A stretch of DNA of 64,000 bases from SAR324 cluster bacterium (GTDB taxonomy: Bacteria; SAR324; NAC60-12): the NCBI GenBank assembly GCA_015232315.1, contig JADFZZ010000001.1:1-64000 (forward strand). Reading direction: 5' to 3'. The translations under genes were made by a program, and so were the position numbers. Numbering within the stretch: position 1 is the stretch's first letter; each line of letters starts with the position of its first letter. Below the pieces are notes generated by a model. The model did not search any database and was not told where the DNA came from. It saw only the letters and a list, made by a program, of their open reading frames with translations. This document shows positions 43,768 through 49,948 of the stretch, piece after piece.

Positions 43768-44180
43768 CAGGGAAGGGGTTAAGAATCAAATTTTGTAATC
43801 GTCGATAATATTTCATAGCTCTCATTTCAGAATTGGTGTGGAACCCCCCTGGTCTCTGTACATCAAAAATTCTTCTGTTATCTTTTGCCTGCCGTTGACC
43901 ATAAAAGCAATACAACCTGTGAGTGACGAAAACGTAACGGAAATACGGCACTGAACCATGCCTGGGCAGTATTCTGTTATTTGACGGATAAATGCATTTA
44001 GATTCTTGAAATAAAATGGTTTTTAAGGATCCGTCATACGTCTGATTGAATATCATGGGTTTTTCCATTAGCTGAGTCAAACATCATCGCGGGTCTGAGA
44101 TGTGTGACCGTGTTTCTGGGCGGTGGGCATTCAACTTGGCTGAAGAGGCACAGGTCACATGGTTATTCACAACTTAATTG

Positions 44181-44771
44181 ATGAAAACACTTATGGAAAA
44201 ATCGTTATTTCGAAAAGAAGTGTTACCTTTCTTTTCACAGTTCACACTATTGATTGTGGCAACAATCATTGTGGATGTCATGCTACACCAGCTTGGATTG
44301 GTTTGGATCGGTAGATATTTAGGAATACCGGGAACCTTGATCATTCTGCTATCTTTTCTCTATTCACTGAGAAAACGAAAGAAAATTCAACGGGGATCCC
44401 CTAAAAAATGGATGCATTTCCATGAAATTTGCGCATGGTCAGGTTCATTGCTGATATTGGTTCATGGTGGTATTCATTTTAACGCAATTCTGCCCTGGTT
44501 GGCTATCATTGCCATGCTGGTGGAAATTATGAGCGGATTAACAGGTGAATTTCTGCTGAAACGATCCCAACAACGAGTTTCTTCCAGAAAAAAATATTTT
44601 CTACAGCAAGGGCTCTCCCAGGAAAAAATAGAAAATACAATTTTCTGGGACGCGGTTGCCGTGGATTTAATGAAGAAATGGAGATCTGTGCATCTCCCGA
44701 TTACCCTGGTATTTTCTGTTTTGTCCATCATCCACATTGTGACTGTTTTTCTATTCTGGGAGTGGAAATGA
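44181..44771 (+). CDS. Membrane subunit of a cytochrome complex, probable heme b type
   Basis: The protein (about 196 aa) has four to five hydrophobic segments (FTLLIVATIIVDVML, GTLIILLSFLYSL, ICAWSGSLLILVHGG, LPITLVFSVLSIIHIV). Histidines sit inside or next to them (HFHEICAW, LVHGGIHF, IIHIVT), suggesting axial ligands to b-type hemes as in ferric-reductase-like or formate-dehydrogenase-gamma-like subunits. A charged cytoplasmic loop is rich in Lys and Gln. The stop overlaps the start of the ten-heme cytochrome gene (ATGA), so the two are cotranslated and probably form an electron-transfer complex. No exact family match is claimed. Confidence 0.65.
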   Translation: MKTLMEKSLFRKEVLPFFSQFTLLIVATIIVDVMLHQLGLVWIGRYLGIPGTLIILLSFLYSLRKRKKIQRGSPKKWMHFHEICAWSGSLLILVHGGIHFNAILPWLAIIAMLVEIMSGLTGEFLLKRSQQRVSSRKKYFLQQGLSQEKIENTIFWDAVAVDLMKKWRSVHLPITLVFSVLSIIHIVTVFLFWEWK

Positions 44772-45652
44772 AAAAAAGAAGCATCTATCCTCTTCTGACT
44801 ATATTATTACTGGCCTGTGTAGTTCTCAGTTTCTTGTATCCTCATTGGCTGTTAAGTCCGGGAAAACTCATGGACGCACATCAGGAATTAACAACAAATT
44901 GTTTATCCTGTCACACTCTTTTTCAGGGAACTCCTGTAAATAAATGTATTTCCTGCCATCGCGTGGATGATATTGGCTTGATGACATCCAAAGGGGTTCC
45001 CATTAAAAGGGAGAAAAAAGACACAGTCGCATTTCATCAAAATTTGAATGAAGCGGACTGTATCAGTTGTCATGCGGAACATCAGGGATTTAAATCGGTC
45101 AAACCGGTAACAAGATTTTCTCATGAGCTGTTGAATTCTTCGATCAAAACCAATTGTACGGCCTGTCACAAGAGCCCTGAAGATTCGTTGCATGCGCATG
45201 TTCCACAAAACTGTACTGAATGCCATAATCTGGAAAAATGGGTCCCTGCGCGCTTCGAGCATAGTGTGCTGGATTCTGTTACCCTTAAAGATTGTGTCGC
45301 ATGCCATCCATCACCCAAAGATAATTTTCACCAACAAGTTGCAGGAAGTTGCGGGCAATGTCATAGTCAGGATAAATGGCTTCCCTCAACATTTGACCAT
45401 CGAAAATATTTTGTTTTTGATAAGCACCATCCTAAGGATTGCAACAACTGTCATTTAAAGAGTAATTATCAGCAATATTCCTGCTATGAATGTCATGAGC
45501 ATAGCCCCTCAAAAATCAGAAGTGAACATATTGAAGAAGGAATTTATAAGTATGAAAATTGTGTGGAGTGCCACCGAAGCGGCAATGAAAAAGATATCAG
45601 ATGGAACAGAGGAACAAACAGAAAATGGGAGAAAGATCACGATGACGATTGA
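44768..45652 (+). CDS. Ten-heme c-type cytochrome, membrane-anchored
   Basis: The start overlaps the previous stop. The protein (294 aa) has an N-terminal hydrophobic anchor or uncleaved signal (SIYPLLTILLLACVVLSFLYP). I count ten CxxCH heme-binding motifs: CLSCH, CISCH twice, CTACH, CTECH, CVACH, CGQCH, CNNCH, CYECH and CVECH. Many extra His residues can serve as distal ligands. The pattern resembles cytochrome c3/c7-like and NrfH-NapC-associated multiheme proteins rather than MtrA. It should carry electrons in the periplasm. The acidic C-terminus (KDHDDD) has no heme motif. Its partner is the membrane protein encoded just upstream. Confidence 0.9.
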   Translation: MKKRSIYPLLTILLLACVVLSFLYPHWLLSPGKLMDAHQELTTNCLSCHTLFQGTPVNKCISCHRVDDIGLMTSKGVPIKREKKDTVAFHQNLNEADCISCHAEHQGFKSVKPVTRFSHELLNSSIKTNCTACHKSPEDSLHAHVPQNCTECHNLEKWVPARFEHSVLDSVTLKDCVACHPSPKDNFHQQVAGSCGQCHSQDKWLPSTFDHRKYFVFDKHHPKDCNNCHLKSNYQQYSCYECHEHSPSKIRSEHIEEGIYKYENCVECHRSGNEKDIRWNRGTNRKWEKDHDDD

Positions 45653-45671
45653 TTGTAAGATCTGAGCATCT

Positions 45672-45707
45672 GCCTTTCAGTCGCTCTTGAAACAGCGACT
45701 GAAAGGC
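45672..45707. terminator. Strong 14-bp stem terminator between convergent operons
   Basis: GCCTTTCAGTCGCT (45672-45685) pairs perfectly with AGCGACTGAAAGGC (45694-45707) across an 8-base loop. It lies between the stops of the ten-heme cytochrome gene and the thioredoxin-reductase fusion gene and can serve both. Confidence 0.8.
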
Positions 45708-45724
45708 AAGAGAACAGACACGGC

Positions 45725-47011
45725 TCAGGCCGCGTCGTCGATTTCTCTGGTGGCAGTGATTGCCGCTTTGGTTCCATCCGATACCGCGACGGTGATCTGG
45801 CGGTAAGGATTATTCGCGACATCTCCCACAGCAAAAACATCTTTCACAGTGGTCCGCATAAACACATCGGTTTTGATGTATCCCCACTGGTCTTTTTCAA
45901 AGCGATCCCCGAATAAATCAATATTGGGTTTCATTCCCGCGAATATAAATACGCCATGAGTGGAAAGGGTTTTAAGCTGGCGCGTTTTTAAATCTTCGAC
46001 AGTGACATCCATCCCGGTGGGGGTTTTTTCAAATTTTCTAGGCTCATGTTCCAGGATAAACTCAATTTTTTCATTGGCGAAGGCTTTTTCCTGAGCCAGT
46101 TTATTAGCCTGCAACGTCGCAAATTGATGAACAATGGTCACTTTGGTGGCAAATTTGGTGATGAACAGCGATTCTTCCACCGCTGAGTTTCCGCCACCAA
46201 TCACGACCACTTCCTTATCCTGAAAATATTTACCATCACACGTCGCACAGTAACTGATGCCATCGCCTTTGTATTCTTCTTCTCCGGGAACTCCCAAAAG
46301 CCGGTGGGTTGAACCGGTGGCAACAATGATTTTTTTGGCCCGGATCGTTTCGACGCCATCAATGATGATCTCTTTTTTTTCCAGATCAGCGTGAGTCACA
46401 TCCACCGCATACCGTCGCTCCACACCAGCCTCGACCGCCTGCTCATTCATATTGTGCATCAGCATGAAGCCTTCAATGGGCTTGGTGAATCCAGGGAAGT
46501 TACTGACCAGGTGGGTTTTGGAGACTTGTCCTCCCGCAAGACCGATATCCACGATAATCGTTTTCAGTTTTGCCTGAGCCGTATAAATTCCGGCAGTCAA
46601 ACCGGCAGGACCTGCCCCGAGAATCAGAACATCACATTCTGTTTCAAAGGGTTTGATTCCGCTTTTCAACTCTCTGGCCCGCTCAGTGCCGATCATGCTG
46701 TCAAGGTTTTCCATGATCTCCGCGCGTTTGATACCGCCTGTCAATTTTTTCCCGATGAGCTGGCCATCTTTATAAAATAACAATGTGGGAGAACTGTTGA
46801 CGCCAAGTTTATTGGCCAGTTCACGGTTCCCCTGCCTGAATATTTTTACAAATTTAATATCATGGCCATACACGTCATGCAGGCTATGAAATTTTGAAGC
46901 CAGGGCTTCGCAGGGAGGACACTCGGTTGAGTAAAAATCAAACGCGACCAGGCCTCCATTCAATACGACTTCTTCATATTGAGCTTCATTGATTTCAAGA
47001 ATGTTTTCCAT
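45725..47011 (-). CDS. Thioredoxin-thioredoxin reductase fusion
   Basis: The protein (428 aa) joins an N-terminal thioredoxin domain (about 1-108) to an FAD-dependent thioredoxin reductase (about 125-425). The thioredoxin active site is CPPC (Cys31/Cys34) instead of CGPC, and the cis-Pro is in NSSPTLLFY. The reductase has the FAD motif GAGPAG (132-137), the redox pair CATC (Cys255/Cys258), the NADPH motif GGGNSA and the FAD motif AVGDVANNP. The fusion reverses the reductase-thioredoxin order known from mycobacterial TrxB/A proteins. It starts one base from the end of the radical SAM gene, so it belongs to the same operon. CPPC changes the redox potential and suggests a dedicated substrate, perhaps the Cys-rich peptide of this locus. 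Confidence 0.9.
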   Translation of the reverse strand: MENILEINEAQYEEVVLNGGLVAFDFYSTECPPCEALASKFHSLHDVYGHDIKFVKIFRQGNRELANKLGVNSSPTLLFYKDGQLIGKKLTGGIKRAEIMENLDSMIGTERARELKSGIKPFETECDVLILGAGPAGLTAGIYTAQAKLKTIIVDIGLAGGQVSKTHLVSNFPGFTKPIEGFMLMHNMNEQAVEAGVERRYAVDVTHADLEKKEIIIDGVETIRAKKIIVATGSTHRLLGVPGEEEYKGDGISYCATCDGKYFQDKEVVVIGGGNSAVEESLFITKFATKVTIVHQFATLQANKLAQEKAFANEKIEFILEHEPRKFEKTPTGMDVTVEDLKTRQLKTLSTHGVFIFAGMKPNIDLFGDRFEKDQWGYIKTDVFMRTTVKDVFAVGDVANNPYRQITVAVSDGTKAAITATREIDDAA

Positions 47012-47012
47012 G

Positions 47013-48377
47013 TTACAACTCCTCTGCGAAATAAGTTGAAATGCCCATCCCCATCAATTGATCGACAGGACGGCAGTCTTCAGATAAAATTTCCCCTGTT
47101 TTGTTTTTTGCGACAGAGGCACACCCTCCGCCACAAGCCAGTGCCAAATTGCAACTCCGGCATTTGTCAATGGACAAAATATTTCTTTTTCCCCAGCGGC
47201 TGATAACATCAGCTTTTTTTGTGACCTCAGGATAAAAAGTCCCCAGGATCTCTCCTGTCTTTCCTGCTGTCGCGGTGCAGGAATAGATGTTGCCGTTATA
47301 ATCAAAAGCCCATTCTGTTTTGGTGGCGGGACAGGAATCAAACAACGGGTCTGGAAGTTCGCCTTTTTCAAATAAAAATTTTGAAATAGAAAATGCCGGT
47401 TGATGGAATTTCAGAAAATCAGGATACCTTTTGACGATTTCATACACATGCTCATACATGGTCACTCTGCTGAATAATTTGGCGCTATCCGCTTGGCATG
47501 TGTGCAGTTCATAATTTCGACCCAGTTGCGTCTTGAAAAATTGGCTGTCGGTCCATCCTTTTTCAATGGCAAACCGGGCCAGATTTTCCAGATCATCAAT
47601 ATTTTCCTTGTCAACGACGATTCTTAAATTGATTGGAATTTCATTTTGTAAACATAAATCAATCCCTGAGACAATTTTGTCAAAGGTTTCATTGCCGTTG
47701 CGTAACGCTCTTCTCTTGTTATGAAGCTCCCGGGTTCCATCCAGTGTCACCTGAATTTCCTTGATCGAAGCGGTTTTCAGGATATCGATATATTCTTCGA
47801 GCGTATAACCGTTGGTCACGCCCGCAATCTGGAGGTTTCGCTGATTGGCTTTTTCAATGATTTTTTTAATGTTTTCCTGGTGAAATTTCCCAATCAGAAA
47901 CGGTTCGCCCCCAAAAAGCGTGATATATTTTTTGCGTGAGTGGAATTCCCGGTCAATATATTGAAAAAAAGCCTCGAGTAGCTCTTCTTTCAACGGATTC
48001 GGGGTTTGGGCGTATTCTACCTGAAAGCAGTATTCACAATCAAAATTGCAACTGTATTGAGGAACAAAAAAGATCTGTACCTCGTCCTGTTCCTGGTTCT
48101 GGAGAAATTCCAGATACTTTAATTTAAACCGCGATTCCTCTTCTTTTTCATCAACGAGATACCCTTTTTCAATATATTCATCGATGTCTGAGTATTTCCC
48201 TTCCTGAATTTCGCGGGCCTTTTGTGCTGTGAGAATATCAGCGTTTCCTGAGAGCAGGTTGACCAGAAAAAATTGATCAGAATCTTTGATTTGTGAAAAA
48301 ATATTATGATGAGAGAAAATCACTTTGACCTGATGGCAATAAATGTTTGAACCCCAAAAACGGGTAATGACAAACAC
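47013..48377 (-). CDS. Radical SAM/SPASM peptide maturase
   Basis: The enzyme (454 aa) has a GTG start with GAGAAG upstream. The N-terminal 100 residues form a domain typical of peptide maturases (FSHHNIFSQI, FLVNLLSGNADIL), which in relatives binds the precursor. The radical SAM core has Cys110, Cys114 and Cys117 in CNFDCEYC for the SAM-bound cluster, plus FGGEPFL and VTLDGTRELHNKRR. The C-terminal SPASM region is Cys-rich: DSCPATKTEW, IYSCTATAGKTGEILG, and CRSCNLALACGGGCASV, with a final Cys in EDCRP, enough for two auxiliary clusters. Such enzymes form thioether or carbon-carbon crosslinks or oxidise residues in small peptides. A 31-residue Cys-rich peptide gene lies 31 bases upstream on the same strand. 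Confidence 0.92.
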   Translation of the reverse strand: MFVITRFWGSNIYCHQVKVIFSHHNIFSQIKDSDQFFLVNLLSGNADILTAQKAREIQEGKYSDIDEYIEKGYLVDEKEEESRFKLKYLEFLQNQEQDEVQIFFVPQYSCNFDCEYCFQVEYAQTPNPLKEELLEAFFQYIDREFHSRKKYITLFGGEPFLIGKFHQENIKKIIEKANQRNLQIAGVTNGYTLEEYIDILKTASIKEIQVTLDGTRELHNKRRALRNGNETFDKIVSGIDLCLQNEIPINLRIVVDKENIDDLENLARFAIEKGWTDSQFFKTQLGRNYELHTCQADSAKLFSRVTMYEHVYEIVKRYPDFLKFHQPAFSISKFLFEKGELPDPLFDSCPATKTEWAFDYNGNIYSCTATAGKTGEILGTFYPEVTKKADVISRWGKRNILSIDKCRSCNLALACGGGCASVAKNKTGEILSEDCRPVDQLMGMGISTYFAEEL

Positions 48378-48408
48378 ACTTCTCTCATTACCCGCAAGTT
48401 ACTGAAAC

Positions 48409-48504
48409 TTAATCGTGACAACCGGCGACTGTTGTGGAAACTTTCGCACAGCACTGTGCCACTGCTTTGCATTTACAATCTTTCTTTTTAATCAATGATT
48501 TCAT
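48409..48504 (-). CDS. Cys-rich 31-residue peptide, candidate RiPP precursor
   Basis: A short frame starts at 48504, five bases after a near-perfect AAGGAGG. It encodes 31 residues: a basic leader-like start (MKSLIKKKD), then Cys10, Cys12, Cys18, Cys19 and Cys29, with the motifs CKCKAVAQCC and AGCHD at the end. It lies in line with the methyltransferase gene upstream (37 bases) and the radical SAM gene downstream (31 bases). The size, cysteine content and neighbours are those expected of a precursor peptide for a SPASM maturase. It is not classed by any family I can name. It could instead be a small metal- or metalloid-binding peptide; both may be true. Confidence 0.8.
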   Translation of the reverse strand: MKSLIKKKDCKCKAVAQCCAKVSTTVAGCHD

Positions 48505-48541
48505 AAATCCTCCTTGTTCAGGTTAATTAACAGAGGCAAAA

Positions 48542-49180
48542 TCAGGGTTTCCAGCCCATGATGGTAAAGCTGGCAACCGTTGCTTTGCCTTTCTCATAAG
48601 GAACACTTTCCTTAAGAATTTGAATGCGTTCAAAACCAGTATTAGTCAAGGTTGCCAGATATTCATCCCTGGTAACCGCGCCAGCCCAGCATTCAGATAT
48701 TGCGACAGGATCGTTTCTGTAGTCTTCAGGAATCTGTTCCATGGAATAGATATCGCTGATCACAAACCGACCTCCTTTTTTCATCACTCTGAAAATTTCC
48801 TGCCAGACAGCGTTTTTATTGGTGGCATGATTGATGGTACAATTGGACACAACCAGGTCCGCTTTTTCATCCGCGACCAACAACTGGTCCAGTTCCGTCT
48901 GGATGAATTCCACATTCCTGATTTCTGCTTTCTCAGCGTTTTCTCGGGCTTTTTGGATCATTCCATCTGAAATATCGATTCCATAGGCAAATCCCTGGTC
49001 TCCAACCATAACCGCCATTTTCAACAGCTCATGTCCACGGCCGCTTCCTAAATCAATACAGACTTCACCTTTTTGAGGCTTTGAATAATCCAGTGTGTTG
49101 CCACAGGACAAACAACAATTGCTTTCAGCCAAGCCGGAATAGCGTTGATTGATGGTTTCGATGGTCATTTCAGTATGCAT
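48542..49180 (-). CDS. ArsM-like SAM methyltransferase with conserved cysteines
   Basis: The protein (212 aa) starts after CTGGAG. It is a class I methyltransferase: CIDLGSGRGHELL (about 41-53) is motif I and YGIDISDGMIQKARE (about 66-80) motif II. It resembles arsenite methyltransferases strongly around VVSNCTINHA (Cys114), SDIYSMEQIPEDYRNDP and SECWAGAVT (Cys164), which correspond to the arsenic-binding cysteines of ArsM in known enzymes. An N-terminal cluster C22-C23-C26 (ESNCCLSCG) stands in for the third. It is shorter than usual ArsM (about 260-300). It may methylate arsenite, or, since it lies beside a Cys-rich peptide and a SPASM enzyme, a thiol or metalloid bound to that peptide. The latter is inference. 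Confidence 0.85.
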   Translation of the reverse strand: MHTEMTIETINQRYSGLAESNCCLSCGNTLDYSKPQKGEVCIDLGSGRGHELLKMAVMVGDQGFAYGIDISDGMIQKARENAEKAEIRNVEFIQTELDQLLVADEKADLVVSNCTINHATNKNAVWQEIFRVMKKGGRFVISDIYSMEQIPEDYRNDPVAISECWAGAVTRDEYLATLTNTGFERIQILKESVPYEKGKATVASFTIMGWKP

Positions 49181-49207
49181 ATGTTCTCCAGGACAGATTA
49201 TTGCGGA

Positions 49208-49372
49208 TCAATCTTTTTTCCAATTGACTTCAATCTTTTTTTCACCAATTTCATTTTTGGCTATTGTCGCTAACTTGACCAGTTCCTCTTTGCAACAGTC
49301 GATCGTTTTCGCTTCGCTGATCCTTCGAATCAATTCATCTGCGAATTCTTTGATTGTAATGGTTTTTTTCAT
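49208..49372 (-). CDS. Small Cys-Cys protein starting the radical SAM/ArsM-like operon
   Basis: The ATG at 49372 has AGAGGAG upstream. An earlier in-frame codon (49477) has none. The product (54 aa) is charged and helical (TIKEFADELIRRISEAKT) with a single vicinal Cys pair in TIDCCKEELVKL. Vicinal cysteines bind arsenite or soft metals well. It lies 27 bases before the ArsM-like gene and appears to be the first gene of the operon. It could be a second precursor, a chaperone for the peptide, or a metalloid-binding protein. I do not recognise the family. Confidence 0.75.
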   Translation of the reverse strand: MKKTITIKEFADELIRRISEAKTIDCCKEELVKLATIAKNEIGEKKIEVNWKKD

Positions 49373-49696
49373 GATATTCTCCTCTTTCATAAGGTTTGAA
49401 TAATGAATAAATGACAGTCTCGTCACCGTCTTTGTATACAAAAAACGATGTTCAAAATCAACACGTGACATTCGCAATTTTACACATCACTCTCGTGCGG
49501 TGTCTTGTCTTCCGGCTTTGCTTTTTTTGTCGGCACGCGACAAACATTATTCCCCATTCAACCGGGAACCCCAAATACCGATGACAATACCTTTTGCAAT
49601 ACAAACCAGATCGCGACAAATATTATAAAATCCAATTCTCTCATTGCTCACTCCCATTAAACTTTATTTTTATAACATAAAAATCTTTCAATATAT

Positions 49697-49712
49697 GAAT
49701 ACTTGAATATTC
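49697..49712. promoter_or_regulatory. Dyad GAATA...TATTC, possible ArsR/SmtB-type operator
   Basis: GAATACTTGAATATTC is an imperfect palindrome with arms GAATA and TATTC, set in an A+T-rich context (ATATAT before it). ArsR/SmtB-family repressors commonly bind dyads of this look. It lies about 325 bases upstream of the start at 49372, which is far for a simple operator, and no arsR gene is visible. Treat as a candidate only. Confidence 0.25.
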
Positions 49713-49751
49713 TGATTCGGTCAATATAATTTTTTCAGGTATGTATTCTTT

Positions 49752-49891
49752 CGTAAGCGTTCAGCCGTCAGTTTTCAGTTTTCAGAAATTCTCAAGGCCT
49801 GGAAGCCAAACGATATTTTCTGCTATTGAGTTATAATGCTTCTGAAGCGCATAAACACTGAAAGCTGAATACTGAAAGCTGAACGCTTACG
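49752..49891. mobile_element. 140-bp element with 14-bp perfect terminal inverted repeats
   Basis: The ends CGTAAGCGTTCAGC (49752-49765) and GCTGAACGCTTACG (49878-49891) are exact reverse complements. Inside are short internal repeats of TTTTCAG and CTGAAAGCTGAA type, which would continue the stem. TTTTTT follows the right end, so it could also act as a terminator for the phosphatase-side transcript. No coding frame is contained. No target duplication is evident. No second copy was noticed in the window. Confidence 0.65.
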
Positions 49892-49948
49892 TTTTTTCTC
49901 ATCTGCCATCCGTGGCGTGTGGCTTAAAAAGTGGCGAAAGAATAATGC

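Larger units (their letters stand above)
49373..49948. other. Promoter region of the peptide operon plus an inverted-repeat element
   Basis: This gap of 576 bases holds the presumed promoter of the minus-strand operon starting at 49372, a dyad at 49697-49712, and the inverted-repeat element 49752-49891. Bases 49500-49740 are A+T-rich with no coding frame of note. Confidence 0.5.

Noticed and set aside
43763-44080. Minus-strand frame of 105 codons in the gap before the cytochrome operon
   Set aside because: No ribosome binding site, no recognisable motif, and one edge overlaps a palindromic repeat; treated as chance or decayed sequence.
47013-49372. CRISPR, retron or other defence explanation for the small ORFs near the radical SAM gene
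   Set aside because: No repeats, reverse transcriptase or nuclease are present; the Cys-rich peptide and SPASM enzyme explain the region better.
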